Positions 41,594 to 50,636 of a stretch of DNA of 64,000 nt are shown in pieces. The notes under the pieces are model-generated. The model was not told the origin of the DNA. It saw nothing but the letters and a program-made list of their open reading frames with translations, and did no database searches. Source of the DNA: Terriglobia bacterium (lineage in GTDB: Bacteria; Acidobacteriota; Terriglobia; Bryobacterales; UBA6623); NCBI GenBank assembly GCA_009838515.1, contig VXRL01000027.1, forward strand, positions 1 to 64,000, read 5' to 3'. The stretch's first letter is position 1. Each line of letters begins with the position of its first letter. A program made the translations under genes and the position numbers.

Positions 41594-43543
41594 CTACTGG
41601 GCGGAAACCGGCAGCGGATCGGGCCGCCTGCTGACGACTCCATCATAAGCCTCCGCGATGGAGATATTATGCGCTGTCAGCATATGGCCCGTGGCGCGAT
41701 CAAGATTGATTCGCGCATTGGCGTACTCGTTCTGGGTCGCGATCACGCTTGTGCGGGCGTTCGCCAGGTCCCGCTGGGCTTGCACGACCTGAAAGATCGT
41801 GGACGCGCCCAGGTTGTACTTCTTCTGCTCAGCATCCAGCGTCTGCTGCTGCAAGTCCTGCGACTTCAGCGCGGCCGCGTAACGCGCGCGCGCCTGCTGG
41901 ATGCGGATCACTGCCGATTGCACCTCCGTGCGGATCGCGTTGGCCGCCTGCACGAAGCGAATCTCCTGCTGGCGCTTCTCCAGCAGCGCCGCTGTGTAGT
42001 CCGCGCGGGCCTGGCGGTTCTTCAGCGGGATGTTCACCTGCATGCGGACCTGGTAATCCGGGAAGTTGCGGCGCAGCAGCTGCCCGCCCGCGTTGACGAG
42101 CCCCCCGAGAAAGAACGGCGAGACCAGCGAACTGTCGCCCGGCAAGCCGCGAAAGAGTTCGTTCTCCGATCCGGACAGCGCATTGTTGGTCAGGTCCACG
42201 ACCAGGTTCGCGCTGGGCAGCATGCCGTTCTTGACGCCGATCAAGCCCAAGTCGGTATTGTTGAGGCGCAGGCGGTTCTGCTCCATGTCCGCGCGGGCCG
42301 CCAGCGCAACTTCCATCAGCGTGGGCAGCGGCTCGAACGCTTCGCTTGGGTCGATCTCGATGTCCTGCGTCGGCACGACCTCGGCATGCAGCAACGTGGG
42401 GCTCGCGATTCCATTGACGCTGATGGCGTCCTTGAGGATGGTCTCCTGCAGCTGCACCTCAGTCTGCGCGGCGGTCAGGTCTGCCTCGCGGGCCGCGACC
42501 TCGGCTTCGGCGCGGATGATCTCGATCGGCGCCAGCGTCCCGATCTCGACACGCCGCTTGTTGTCGCTGTAAAGCTTCTGCGCTAGGGCGAGGTTCTGCC
42601 GCTGGCTCTCGACCTGCGCCCGCAGCGAGACCAAGCCCCAGTAAATCCCGGCGACCCGCGATACGACCTCTTCGACCTGCAGCTTGAACTGGAGGTTCGA
42701 GATCTCGTTGTTGTTCTTCGCGACCCTGATGTTGCGCGTATTGACCGCCACGCCGAAGCCCTGCAGCAGGGGCTGGGTGATGCGCAGCGTAATCGCGCTG
42801 ACCAGCGACGGGTTGAAGTTGGTGCGCACACTATTGGTGTCGCTGCGCGAGTTGGCCCAGATCAGCGCGGCAGTGGCGCCGGAAATAAAGCCCGTGCGAA
42901 CGCCCAGCTGGGAGTTGCTGATCTCGCGCACCAGGGTGTTCGTGCCCGTGACGAAGTTGCTGGTCTGCGGGTTGGAGAAGTGTCCCCAGTCGACATTGCT
43001 GAAAATCGCGGGATCCAGATTCACGGCCTGGGTGCCAAAGAACGTGCTGGCATCGCCGACATCCGCCGCTCCGCCCTGGCCGCCCGCGGCGCCTCCGCCC
43101 CCTGCGCGCTGCGTGATGCCCGTAGCTTGGCCGGCGGGCCCGGCACCTCCGGTGTCGCCGAGGCCCGTGGAGAGCGTGCTGATCTGGTTCTGCACGCCCC
43201 GCAACTGCGCGCCCGACTTGGCCCGCATCAGGTCGTTGGCAGCGCTCTGCGGGCCGTAGCGGGCCCACGCGATATCGAGGTTGTTCTCAATGGCCAGCGC
43301 CAAGGCGTCCGCCAGCGACAAGTAGATCTTCGCGTCGTGCAGCAGGCCTTCCAGGCGGCCGGAATTGCTCAGCGAGATCTCGGGAACATCCGGGGCCTTG
43401 AAGATATTGGTGAACGGCGGCCAGCCCGATTGGCCAATGCTGTAGTCGGCCGGCCTAGACTTTATCTCCTGGGCGCTTGCGATCGGCTGCAAGAGCACTG
43501 CTGCGACCAACAACAGCGATAGTCGGCCAGTCCAAATCTTCAT
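41594..43543 (-). CDS. TolC-family outer-membrane efflux protein with Gly-rich insert
   Basis: About 649 residues from the ATG at 43543, opening with a Sec signal (LSLLLVAAVLLQPIASAQ). The body has the duplicated TolC pattern of long helices (LADALALAIENNLDIAWARYG, QRQNLALAQKLYSDNKRRVE, LNLGAS-like KKYNLGASTIFQVVQAQRD). It exceeds TolC's usual length of 450-500 because of an N-terminal extension and a Gly/Ala-rich insert (about residues 125-165, with GGGGAAGGQGGAADV). No adaptor or inner-membrane pump gene adjoins it. A promoter-like GTAACC-N16-CGTCTA element lies 56-83 nt upstream, the same pattern as before the ECF sigma gene. Confidence 0.85.
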   Translation of the reverse strand: MKIWTGRLSLLLVAAVLLQPIASAQEIKSRPADYSIGQSGWPPFTNIFKAPDVPEISLSNSGRLEGLLHDAKIYLSLADALALAIENNLDIAWARYGPQSAANDLMRAKSGAQLRGVQNQISTLSTGLGDTGGAGPAGQATGITQRAGGGGAAGGQGGAADVGDASTFFGTQAVNLDPAIFSNVDWGHFSNPQTSNFVTGTNTLVREISNSQLGVRTGFISGATAALIWANSRSDTNSVRTNFNPSLVSAITLRITQPLLQGFGVAVNTRNIRVAKNNNEISNLQFKLQVEEVVSRVAGIYWGLVSLRAQVESQRQNLALAQKLYSDNKRRVEIGTLAPIEIIRAEAEVAAREADLTAAQTEVQLQETILKDAISVNGIASPTLLHAEVVPTQDIEIDPSEAFEPLPTLMEVALAARADMEQNRLRLNNTDLGLIGVKNGMLPSANLVVDLTNNALSGSENELFRGLPGDSSLVSPFFLGGLVNAGGQLLRRNFPDYQVRMQVNIPLKNRQARADYTAALLEKRQQEIRFVQAANAIRTEVQSAVIRIQQARARYAAALKSQDLQQQTLDAEQKKYNLGASTIFQVVQAQRDLANARTSVIATQNEYANARINLDRATGHMLTAHNISIAEAYDGVVSRRPDPLPVSAQ

Positions 43544-43598
43544 AGGGGAGGGGATAGGGGCCAAAGCACTGCAGGCGAATGCAGAATCCCAGAAAGAT

Positions 43599-43626
43599 TA
43601 GACGCTTCGGGGGGTCCGCTGGTTAC
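43599..43626 (-). promoter_or_regulatory. ECF-type promoter candidate upstream of the TolC-like gene
   Basis: On the minus strand: GTAACC (43626-43621), a 16-nt spacer, then CGTCTA (43604-43599). This is the common form of ECF sigma promoters (AAC-type -35, CGTC-type -10). Predicted transcription would start near 43591, giving a leader of roughly 48 nt to the ATG at 43543. Spacer length and both boxes nearly match the element at 56532-56559. Confidence 0.5.
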
Positions 43627-43676
43627 GCGACGGGCGCCCGGAACCGCCTTGCGAACAGCGCTACGCTGCGTATATT

Positions 43677-44471
43677 GTGGCCAGCGAGCGCAGTTGGAGA
43701 CTCACGCTAGCATACGACGGCACCGCCTATAGCGGCTGGCAGGTTCAACCCGCCGCGACGACGATACAAGGCACCGTCGAGGGGGCGCTCGCGATCATCG
43801 AGGGCCGACCTGTCAAGCTCACTGGCTCCGGACGCACCGATGCGGGCGTGCATGCGCTGGCCCAGGTGGCCTCTTGCACGCTGGCCAGCCCGATTCCCGC
43901 CCATGGCCTGATCAAGGCGCTCAATCGTCTCTTGCCGGCCGATATCCGGGTGACCGACGCCCGCTTGGCGCCGGAGGGGTTTCATGCTCGCCACTGGGCC
44001 ACGGCAAAGACCTACGAGTACCGAATCCAGCGGGCGCCGATATGCCCGCCTTTCGAGGCTCGCTTCACCTGCTGGCACCCCTATCGGCTGGACGAGGACG
44101 CGATGCGCGCGGCGGCGTCGCGACTGGCCGGAGACCGCGATTTCCGCTCGTTCGCATCGAGTGGCGGCGGTCTCGACGAATCGACGGAGCGCTCCGTGTT
44201 CTCGTCAACTCTGCACAGAGAGGCCGATCTGCTGGTCTACCGCGTTCGCGGTTCGGGCTTCCTCTATCGGATGGTGCGGAATATCGTGGGCACGCTGCTG
44301 GAAGTCGGCCGGGGCAATCTCCAGCCCGATGACATCGACCGCATCCTCGCCGCAGGCAACCGCTGCGAAGCGGGCCCCACTGCGCCGGCCCGGGGACTCT
44401 TCCTGGTGAGCGTGGAATACCCCGACGAGACCGCGGCCGCCGGTGCGGCGCGGGTCAATTCGTCCGGGTGA
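43677..44471 (+). CDS. truA: tRNA pseudouridine synthase TruA
   Basis: Makes pseudouridine at positions 38-40 of the tRNA anticodon arm. The 264-residue protein opens with RLTLAYDGTAYSGWQVQP and has the catalytic Asp55 in GSGRTDAGVHA. Later motifs are FHARHWATAKTYEYRI, DFRSFASSG, and FLYRMVRNIVGTLLEVGRG. The GTG start is the only one that preserves the first strand of the fold. Its 3' end overlaps the convergent prenyl-synthase gene by 17 bp. Confidence 0.94.
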   Translation: MASERSWRLTLAYDGTAYSGWQVQPAATTIQGTVEGALAIIEGRPVKLTGSGRTDAGVHALAQVASCTLASPIPAHGLIKALNRLLPADIRVTDARLAPEGFHARHWATAKTYEYRIQRAPICPPFEARFTCWHPYRLDEDAMRAAASRLAGDRDFRSFASSGGGLDESTERSVFSSTLHREADLLVYRVRGSGFLYRMVRNIVGTLLEVGRGNLQPDDIDRILAAGNRCEAGPTAPARGLFLVSVEYPDETAAAGAARVNSSG

Positions 44472-45342
44472 CGATGTAGCCGGCGATCTCGCGCAGGGCC
44501 CAGGCGGATTCGCCGAAGTCCTCGATCGCGGCCAGGGCCTCGTCAATACACTGCTGGGCACGAGAGCGCGCCTCTGCGACGCCATAGACCGCGGTGTAGG
44601 TGGCCTTGCTCTGTGCCTGGTCCTTGCCAGCAGTCTTGCCCAGTTCGCTCGAAGACGAGACCACGTCCAGAATGTCGTCCACGATCTGGAATGCAAGCCC
44701 GATCCCGCCTCCGAAGTTGCCGAGCGCCTCCAGCCGCCCGGCGTCAGTGTCGGCCATGAGGGCTCCGAACCGCACCGATGCCCGGATCAGCGCGGCGGTC
44801 TTGGCGCGGTGGATATACTCGACCTGGGCCGGAGACGGGACGCCGCCTTCGGCGGCGAGATCTTCCACCTGCCCGCCGATCATCCCGCCCACAGTGCCGC
44901 CCGCCAGGGCAAGCTCGGCGACAAGCGCGGTCTTGATGCGGTCCGGAGCGTCCAACCCCGCCAGCAACTGGAAGGCCAGGGTGAGCAGGGCGTCGCCAGC
45001 GAGAATCGCCACGGCCTCGCCGTAGGCCTTGTGGCAGGTCGGCTGGCCGCGCCTCAAGTCGTCGTCGTCAAGCGCCGGCAAGTCGTCATGGATTAGCGAG
45101 TAGGTGTGGACGCACTCCAGGGCGCAGGCCGCATCCGTGGCACCGAGCTGCCGTCCGCAGGCCTCCGCGGCGGCGATGGCTAGGATCGGGCGGATGCGCT
45201 TTCCGCCGGCGAACACGCTGTGGCGCATGGCCGCGTGGACCGTTCCCGGCGGGGCAGAGGCCGGCGGCAGGAGCCGGTCCAGGTCGCGGTCGACGCGCAG
45301 GCGGCGGTCGCGCAGGTAGCCACCCAGGGTTTCGAGCCCCAC
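44455..45342 (-). CDS. ispA: Short-chain polyprenyl diphosphate synthase (farnesyl/geranylgeranyl type)
   Basis: 295-residue isoprenoid chain-elongation enzyme. It shows GGKRIRP (substrate binding), the first Asp-rich motif HDDLPALDDDD (Asp86, Asp87, Asp92), KAYGEAVAILAGDALL, and the second Asp-rich motif FQIVDDILD (222-226). The bacterial-type insertion between the first aspartates fits IspA. FPP versus GGPP length specificity cannot be decided by eye. xseB lies 3 nt upstream, the usual xseB-ispA pairing, but dxs, which often follows, is replaced by convergent truA. Confidence 0.9.
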   Translation of the reverse strand: MGLETLGGYLRDRRLRVDRDLDRLLPPASAPPGTVHAAMRHSVFAGGKRIRPILAIAAAEACGRQLGATDAACALECVHTYSLIHDDLPALDDDDLRRGQPTCHKAYGEAVAILAGDALLTLAFQLLAGLDAPDRIKTALVAELALAGGTVGGMIGGQVEDLAAEGGVPSPAQVEYIHRAKTAALIRASVRFGALMADTDAGRLEALGNFGGGIGLAFQIVDDILDVVSSSSELGKTAGKDQAQSKATYTAVYGVAEARSRAQQCIDEALAAIEDFGESAWALREIAGYIVTRTN

Positions 45343-45345
45343 CGG

Positions 45346-45594
45346 CTAGAACGGCTCCTTGTCTTCGAGCTGGAAGGGCTCGGGCTCGCGCCGATCGTCC
45401 CGCTTGATCAGCGCTTCAACCTTGGTCTCGGCCTCTTCAAGCTGCTTGCGGCAGTCTTGGCTGAGGAGCACGCCCTCTTCGAAGAGCTTCAAGGACTCCA
45501 CCAGCTCGAGATCGCCGCTCTCGAGCCTATCGACGATCTTGTCCAAGGATTCCAGCCCTTGTTCAAAGGTCAGTTCGGTCTTTTCGTCGGACAT
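45346..45594 (-). CDS. xseB: Exodeoxyribonuclease VII small subunit
   Basis: 82-residue helical protein from the ATG at 45594 (MSDEKTELTFEQGLESLDK). It has the classical helical-hairpin pattern VDRLESGDLELVESLKLFEEG and then QLEEAETKVEAL. Several copies wrap around XseA to form the nuclease. xseA is not in the window. An upstream in-frame ATG at 45612 adds six residues and is possible. Ends 3 nt before the prenyl synthase start. Confidence 0.92.
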   Translation of the reverse strand: MSDEKTELTFEQGLESLDKIVDRLESGDLELVESLKLFEEGVLLSQDCRKQLEEAETKVEALIKRDDRREPEPFQLEDKEPF

Positions 45595-45683
45595 GGTGCG
45601 CTGAAGCGCCATTGTACTTCGCTTCAGGCTCGAGGAGCCTCGAGGATGGCTTGGTGCGACAATTGCCGCATCGGCTCGCCACC

Positions 45684-46964
45684 ATGCCATCGTTCCCCTG
45701 GTCACTGCGCCAAATCAACGCGCTCATCCAAGAGCGCGAGCTGTCTCCGCTGGACATCGTGCAAGCCACGGCCAGCGCCGTCCGCCAAGCCGAGCCCACG
45801 GTGCAAGCGTGGTGCCACCTCAACCTGGACGCAGCCCTGCAGCGGGCAGAGACCCTGACCGAAGCGCTGAAACGCTCCCGGCCGGTCAGTCCCCTGCACG
45901 GCGCGACCTACGGAGCAAAGGACATCTTCGACACCGCCGGGCTGCCCACGGAGTGGGGCAGCGCAACCCAGCGCGGTCGCGTTCCGAGCGACGACTGCGA
46001 ACTCGTTGCGGCACTAGACTCGCTTGGCTGCGTCCTCACGGGCAAGACGCACACCACCGCGTATGCGTACTACGACACGGGGCCGACCCGGAATCCGCTC
46101 GCGGCCGGCCACACTCCCGGCGGTTCGTCCAGCGGGTCGGCCGCGGCCGTGGCAGCCGGCATGGTGCCGCTGGCCATCGGCAGCCAGACACAAGGGTCGG
46201 TTCTGCGCCCGGCTTCGTTCTGCGGCGTGGTCGGCTTCAAGCCCAGTTTCGGCGTCCTGCCCCTCGGCGGCGTGATGCGGTTCGCTCCGACCTTGGATCA
46301 CGCCGGACTGTTCGCAGGGTCCGCAGCGGACATGGAGTTCGCCTGGCGGGCGCTCGCGCCGGAGCCCGCGCAGGCGGGGGCCGAAGCGCTAGCGATCATC
46401 GGCTGGCCGCCTGAAGGGCAAGTCACTCCGGAAATGGCGGTGTGCTTCCGCGCGGCATTGAAGACCCTAGCAAGCGCCGGAATGCCGATTCGACGAGTTT
46501 CCCGCCCCGGATTCCTGGACGCCTTGCCCGCGGCGCTTCACACAGTCATGGCCTGCGAGGCAGCGCGCGAGCACGGCGAGCGCTATCGCAAGCACGGCCC
46601 GGCGATGGGCGACAAACTCGCCGCCCTGCTGGAGGAAGGGCTTGGGATCGGCCGAGACGCGTATGCCAGCGCGCGGCGGACGCTGGTCTCGGCCCGGAGC
46701 GCTTACGAGCAGTGGGCGCGCCACCATCCGGTTGTAGCCACCCCGGCCGCGCTTGGCCCGGCCCCGCAGGGGCTGGAATCCAGCGGGGACCCGCGCTGTA
46801 ACGCACCGTTCACCGCGCTGGGCGCGCCCGCGGTGTCAATCCCGATGCCGACGCCGCCGGAGCAGTTGCCGATGGGGCTGCAGCTCGCGGCCGCTCCGGG
46901 ACTCGACGCATTGGTGTTGGCAACAGCCTCCTCGTGCGAGCGCCTCCTCCGCAGGGAGGCTTGA
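45684..46964 (+). CDS. Amidase-signature family hydrolase
   Basis: 426-residue enzyme from the ATG at 45684; the frame upstream overlaps the xseB promoter region and lacks homology. The Ser-cisSer-Lys triad can be placed at Lys79 (TYGAKDIFDTAG), a cis-Ser near 149 (HTPGGSSSGSAAAVAAG) and Ser172 (GSQTQGSVLRPASFCG). The last motif differs from the usual GTDTGGSIRxPA, with Gln in place of Asp and Gly. It is more likely a catabolic or peptide amidase than GatA, since no gatB or gatC is near and the N-terminal helix pattern differs. Divergent from xseB across about 90 nt. Substrate unknown. Confidence 0.82.
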   Translation: MPSFPWSLRQINALIQERELSPLDIVQATASAVRQAEPTVQAWCHLNLDAALQRAETLTEALKRSRPVSPLHGATYGAKDIFDTAGLPTEWGSATQRGRVPSDDCELVAALDSLGCVLTGKTHTTAYAYYDTGPTRNPLAAGHTPGGSSSGSAAAVAAGMVPLAIGSQTQGSVLRPASFCGVVGFKPSFGVLPLGGVMRFAPTLDHAGLFAGSAADMEFAWRALAPEPAQAGAEALAIIGWPPEGQVTPEMAVCFRAALKTLASAGMPIRRVSRPGFLDALPAALHTVMACEAAREHGERYRKHGPAMGDKLAALLEEGLGIGRDAYASARRTLVSARSAYEQWARHHPVVATPAALGPAPQGLESSGDPRCNAPFTALGAPAVSIPMPTPPEQLPMGLQLAAAPGLDALVLATASSCERLLRREA

Positions 46965-47291
46965 ATCGGATGCCCGACATCGCTATCGCTGCAGCCGGGA
47001 TGGGACTCGCTCCGGGCGGCTGCGAACGACGTTGCGAGAACGAGCGCGTGCCGCGCCCATAGCTTGAGATCCCGCCGCTTCCCGCCCGCAATCGAGGCCA
47101 CACCCGACGCGCGCGACGACTACCGGCGTCCCAAGCCCGGATTCGCGTCCTGTGGCGCCGCCTCGCACCCTGCCGTCCCTCAGAATGCGGCTGCCGAGAA
47201 GCCTATTCCAGTCCTGCGCGGCAGCGTGCGCAACCCATCTCGCCAAGCTTCCTGGCCGTGATACGCTCAAGGTCTTGGTGGCCCATCTGCC
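46965..47291. other. Intergenic region between the amidase gene and trkA
   Basis: About 327 bp of GC-rich sequence without a recognisable gene or strong hairpin. The trkA promoter should be here but no clear boxes stand out. Confidence 0.4.
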
Positions 47292-48674
47292 ATGCGCATT
47301 CTTCTCACCGGAGGGGGCGAAGGCGCCGCCCTCATCGCAGCCCGCCTAATTCGAGAAGGCAATCAAGTCACGATCGTCGAGAAAGATGCCCAGCGCTGCG
47401 CCGAGCTGGAGGAACACCTCGACGCCAAGATAGTCCGAGGCAGCGCGAGCAGCGTGAGCACTCTGGAGAAGGCCGGGCTGGCCGATTCCGAGATGTTGAT
47501 CGCGGAGACGGACTCCGACGAGATCAACTTGCTCAGCTGCATGATCGCCCAGGCAAACTCAAACGTCGCGATCAAGGTAGCCCGGCTTCGCACGCACGAG
47601 TTCCGCCACTGGGACAAGATCCTTGGCGAACTCGGGCTCAACGTGGACCGCATCATCCACCCGGAGACCACGATCATGGACCGCATCATGCGCGTGCTGC
47701 ATGCGCCGGGCGTGTCCGACATCTTGGACTTCGCCGATGGCAAGATCAAGCTCTTCGGCATGAACGTCCAGGCCGACAGCTGGTTCGCCGGCAAGACTGT
47801 GGAGGAGCTCGACGCCGCCGGGCCGCCGAAGAACAGCATGATCGCGATGATCTTCAGGGGCCAAGAGGTCATCATCCCGCATGGGGCCCAGAAGCTCCAG
47901 CCCGGCGACCACATCTATATCTGCACCACCAGCGAGGACCTCAGCGCAGTGTTCGCGTTCATGGGGATCCAGGAGAAGACCGCCCTGCGCAGGGTCGTCA
48001 TCGTGGGCGGACGACAGCTGGGCATCTGGGTCGCGGAAGAGCTCGAGCGGGCCGGAGTGAAGGTCAAGCTCATCGAACGCGACCCGGCCCGGTGCGAGAT
48101 GATCTCGGAGATCCTTGACAAGACAGTGGTGGTCCACGGCGACCCGACCGACCAGCAGACCCTCGAAGAGGAGAACATCGAAGGTGCCGACGCCTTTCTC
48201 GCGCTGACCCGCGACGACGCCGACAATGTCGTCGCCTCGCTGTTGGCACGGCGTCTCGGGGCCGACAAGATCGTCGCCCTGACGAACCGCACGAACTATC
48301 TGCCAATCGTCCAACGCCTGGGCATCAACACGGCTATCAGCCAGCGGCTGACTGCCGTCGACATGATCCTGAGCTTCGTCCGCAAGGCCGACGTGCTGTC
48401 AGTGACCACATTTCGCGAGGAAGAGGCCGAAGCCCTCGAGTTCATCGCGACCAAGGGCTCCAACATGGTCAACCGCAAGCTGCGCGACATCAAGATGCCC
48501 CGCGGGGCGATCGTGGGGGCAATCGTGCGCGATGACGGCTACGTGACCGTTCCGCGCGGCCAGGCCTCGGTCCAGCAAGGCGACCGCGTGATCATCTTCT
48601 CGCTGGCAGACACCGTGCCGGAACTGGAATCGCAGTTCCTGGGGAAAAGGATCCGACACAGGAACGCCGCGTGA
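47292..48674 (+). CDS. trkA: TrkA, cytoplasmic gating subunit of the Trk potassium transporter
   Basis: 460 residues with two tandem RCK units. The first NAD-binding fold starts RILLTGGGEGAALIAARLI and ends its motif with KDAQRCAELEE. The second starts RRVVIVGGRQLGIWVAEELE, near residue 235. Each is followed by a TrkA_C domain (LFGMNVQADSWFAGKTVEEL; LRDIKMPRGAIVGAIVRDDG). It binds NAD(H)/ATP and gates TrkH at the membrane. trkH follows with a 4-nt GTGA overlap, so the pair forms a complete uptake system. The opening glycine motif is GGGEGA, a variant of the standard GxGxxG. Confidence 0.94.
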   Translation: MRILLTGGGEGAALIAARLIREGNQVTIVEKDAQRCAELEEHLDAKIVRGSASSVSTLEKAGLADSEMLIAETDSDEINLLSCMIAQANSNVAIKVARLRTHEFRHWDKILGELGLNVDRIIHPETTIMDRIMRVLHAPGVSDILDFADGKIKLFGMNVQADSWFAGKTVEELDAAGPPKNSMIAMIFRGQEVIIPHGAQKLQPGDHIYICTTSEDLSAVFAFMGIQEKTALRRVVIVGGRQLGIWVAEELERAGVKVKLIERDPARCEMISEILDKTVVVHGDPTDQQTLEEENIEGADAFLALTRDDADNVVASLLARRLGADKIVALTNRTNYLPIVQRLGINTAISQRLTAVDMILSFVRKADVLSVTTFREEEAEALEFIATKGSNMVNRKLRDIKMPRGAIVGAIVRDDGYVTVPRGQASVQQGDRVIIFSLADTVPELESQFLGKRIRHRNAA

Positions 48675-50122
48675 TCCGCTGGATCCTCATCGGCCGGGTC
48701 CTCGGGCTCTTCCTCGCCGCGTTCGGCGCCTGCATGGGCGTCCCGCTGGCGTTCTCGCTCGCGACCGGCGGCGAAGACGTTGCCGCGCTGGCCGGCTCCA
48801 CGTGCCTTACTGGCGGGGTTGGAATCGTGCTCTGGCTGGCCTGCCGCGGCGCCCGACGCGAACTCACGCAGCGCGAGGGCATCTTGCTGACCGTGGCGGT
48901 GTGGCTGGGGGCAAGCCTGTTCGGCAGCCTGCCCTTCATGCTCGCTCCGGGCATCGACAGCGCAACGGATGCGGTGTTCGAAGCCACTTCCGGCGTGACG
49001 ACCACGGGGGCTTCGATCCTGGCAGAGGTGGAGTCGCTGTCGCGCCCGATCCTGCTCTGGCGCGCGCTGTCTTCGTGGCTGGGCGGCATGGGCATCGTGG
49101 TGCTGGTCATCGCGGTCCTGCCGCTGGTCGGACACGGCGGAATGCACCTGTACCGGGCGGAGTTTTCCGGAGCCAAGTCGGAGAAGCTCACGCCGCGCGT
49201 AGCCGAGACCGCCACCTCTCTGTGGGGCGTCTACGTAGCCCTGACCGGAGCGCTGGTTCTGCTGCTGGCAGTGGCGGGAATGGAGCCGTTCGATGCGGTC
49301 ACGCATGCCTTCGCCACGCTAGCAACCGGCGGCTTCTCCACCCGGACAGCCAGCATCGGTGCGTTCAACAGCCCTGCCATCGAATACATCACGACGGCGT
49401 TCATGATTCTCGGCGGCGCCAGCTTCATCCTGCATTACCGCGCTCTGCGCGAGCGCCGACCGGTAGCAGCCCTGCGCGATCACGAGTTCCGGCACTATCT
49501 GGGGCTGATTGGCCTCGCCACCCTCGCAGTGGCGGCCTTGCTGCACTGGCGCCTGGGCTACGCCGCGGAAGATTCCTGGCGCACCGCGCTGTTCCAAGTC
49601 TCGTCCATCACCACTACGACAGGCTTCGTGACCGATGACTTCGAATTGTGGCCGCCGCTGGGCCAGCTGGTCCTTTTCGTGCTGATGTTCACCGGCGGCT
49701 GCACCGGATCGACTGCCAGCGGGATGAAGATCTCGCGGATCTTGCTCCTGTTCAAGGTGGTGTCTCGCGAATTCAAGCGCATGGTCGAGCGCCATGGCGT
49801 GTTCGCAGTCAGGCTCGGAGACAGAGTCGTGCCCGAGTCGACCATCCAAAGCCTGCTCAATCTGGTCTATCTCGCCTTCATGGTCAATTTCGTGTCCTGC
49901 CTGCTGCTGGCCGCGGTCGGGGTCGATGTCTTCACGGCGATCTCAGCCGTGGCCGCCTCGATGTTCAACATCGGCCCGGCCTTGGGAGGAGTCGGCCCGA
50001 CCGACAACTACGCTGCACTGCCGGCGTTGGCCAAGTGGGTGCTGAGCTTTGACATGATCGCGGGCCGGCTCGAGTTCTACACGATGTTGGCGACCCTGAC
50101 CCCTTGGTTCTGGCGCAAGTAG
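48671..50122 (+). CDS. trkH: TrkH, potassium-translocating membrane subunit
   Basis: 483-residue inner-membrane protein with four pore-loop repeats. Visible filter-like segments are EATSGVTTTGASIL (about 108-120), ATLATGGFSTRTAS, QVSSITTTTGFVTDDFE and MFNIGPALGGVGPTDNY, the expected T-x-G type elements. The intramembrane loop GGCTGSTASGMKISR is typical of TrkH/KtrB. Coupled to trkA by overlap. K+ uptake is expected to rely on the membrane potential or proton gradient, with TrkA gating. Confidence 0.94.
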   Translation: MIRWILIGRVLGLFLAAFGACMGVPLAFSLATGGEDVAALAGSTCLTGGVGIVLWLACRGARRELTQREGILLTVAVWLGASLFGSLPFMLAPGIDSATDAVFEATSGVTTTGASILAEVESLSRPILLWRALSSWLGGMGIVVLVIAVLPLVGHGGMHLYRAEFSGAKSEKLTPRVAETATSLWGVYVALTGALVLLLAVAGMEPFDAVTHAFATLATGGFSTRTASIGAFNSPAIEYITTAFMILGGASFILHYRALRERRPVAALRDHEFRHYLGLIGLATLAVAALLHWRLGYAAEDSWRTALFQVSSITTTTGFVTDDFELWPPLGQLVLFVLMFTGGCTGSTASGMKISRILLLFKVVSREFKRMVERHGVFAVRLGDRVVPESTIQSLLNLVYLAFMVNFVSCLLLAAVGVDVFTAISAVAASMFNIGPALGGVGPTDNYAALPALAKWVLSFDMIAGRLEFYTMLATLTPWFWRK

Positions 50123-50182
50123 TCCGAGTCAGCCCGCTTTAGAGCTTGATATTCTGAGATTCTGGCCCCGTGCTCAACTGCG

Positions 50183-50203
50183 AGCGCCTCAGCGAGGGGC
50201 GCT
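50183..50203 (+). promoter_or_regulatory. hisI leader: Hairpin in the his operon leader
   Basis: Stem AGCGCCTC / GGGGCGCT (8 bp with one G-U pair) closing a 5-nt loop, 43 nt upstream of hisI. It could be a trkH terminator or a leader structure. No His-rich leader peptide and no T-tract are visible, so attenuation is not supported. The hisI ribosome site GGAGG is at 50235-50239. Confidence 0.3.
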
Positions 50204-50245
50204 GATCGCCGCTGGGAGCACGCCCGATCCGCGCGGAGGTTTGCT

Positions 50246-50620
50246 ATGCAACTGAATTTCGCCAAAGTCAACGGGCTGGTGCCCGCCATCGTGCAGGATC
50301 ATCAGGATGGGCGCGTGCTGATGCTGGGGTTCATGAACCAAGAGGCGTTCGAGAAGACTGTGTCCACCGGCAGGGTCACCTTCTTCAGCCGCACGCGCAA
50401 CAAGCTCTGGACCAAGGGCGAGACCTCGGGACACTTCTTGCTGCTCAAGCGCTTGGAGGTCGATTGCGACCTCGACACCGTCCTGGTGCACGCCGAAGCA
50501 ATCGGTCCGGGAGTCTGCCACGAAGGCTACCGAAGCTGTTTCTACCGTACGCTTGAGGCCGGAGAGCTGAGGGTCACTGAAGAGCCCACTTACGATCCCG
50601 CCAAGGTCTTCGGCGCCTAG
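50246..50620 (+). CDS. hisI: Phosphoribosyl-AMP cyclohydrolase HisI
   Basis: Opens the adenine ring of PR-AMP in step three of histidine synthesis. 124 residues, a stand-alone cyclohydrolase without the HisE domain found fused in enterobacteria. Motifs: VLMLGFMNQEAF, TFFSRTRNKLWTKGETSG, DCDLDTVLVHAE (metal Asp cluster) and GVCHEGYRSCFYR (zinc Cys/His). GGAGG sits 6 nt before the ATG. It heads the his operon; hisD follows after 16 nt. hisG and hisE are not in this window. Confidence 0.95.
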   Translation: MQLNFAKVNGLVPAIVQDHQDGRVLMLGFMNQEAFEKTVSTGRVTFFSRTRNKLWTKGETSGHFLLLKRLEVDCDLDTVLVHAEAIGPGVCHEGYRSCFYRTLEAGELRVTEEPTYDPAKVFGA

Positions 50621-50636
50621 GCCGGGCGCAGCAGCC

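Noticed and set aside
43569..43584. Small palindrome CTGCA-6 nt-TGCAG upstream of the TolC-like gene as an operator
   Set aside because: Only 5-bp arms, expected by chance, and no second copy or adjacent regulator gene supports it.
45684..46964. Amidase gene as gatA of the tRNA amidotransferase
   Set aside because: No gatB or gatC nearby and the signature loop departs from GatA; a generic amidase call is safer.
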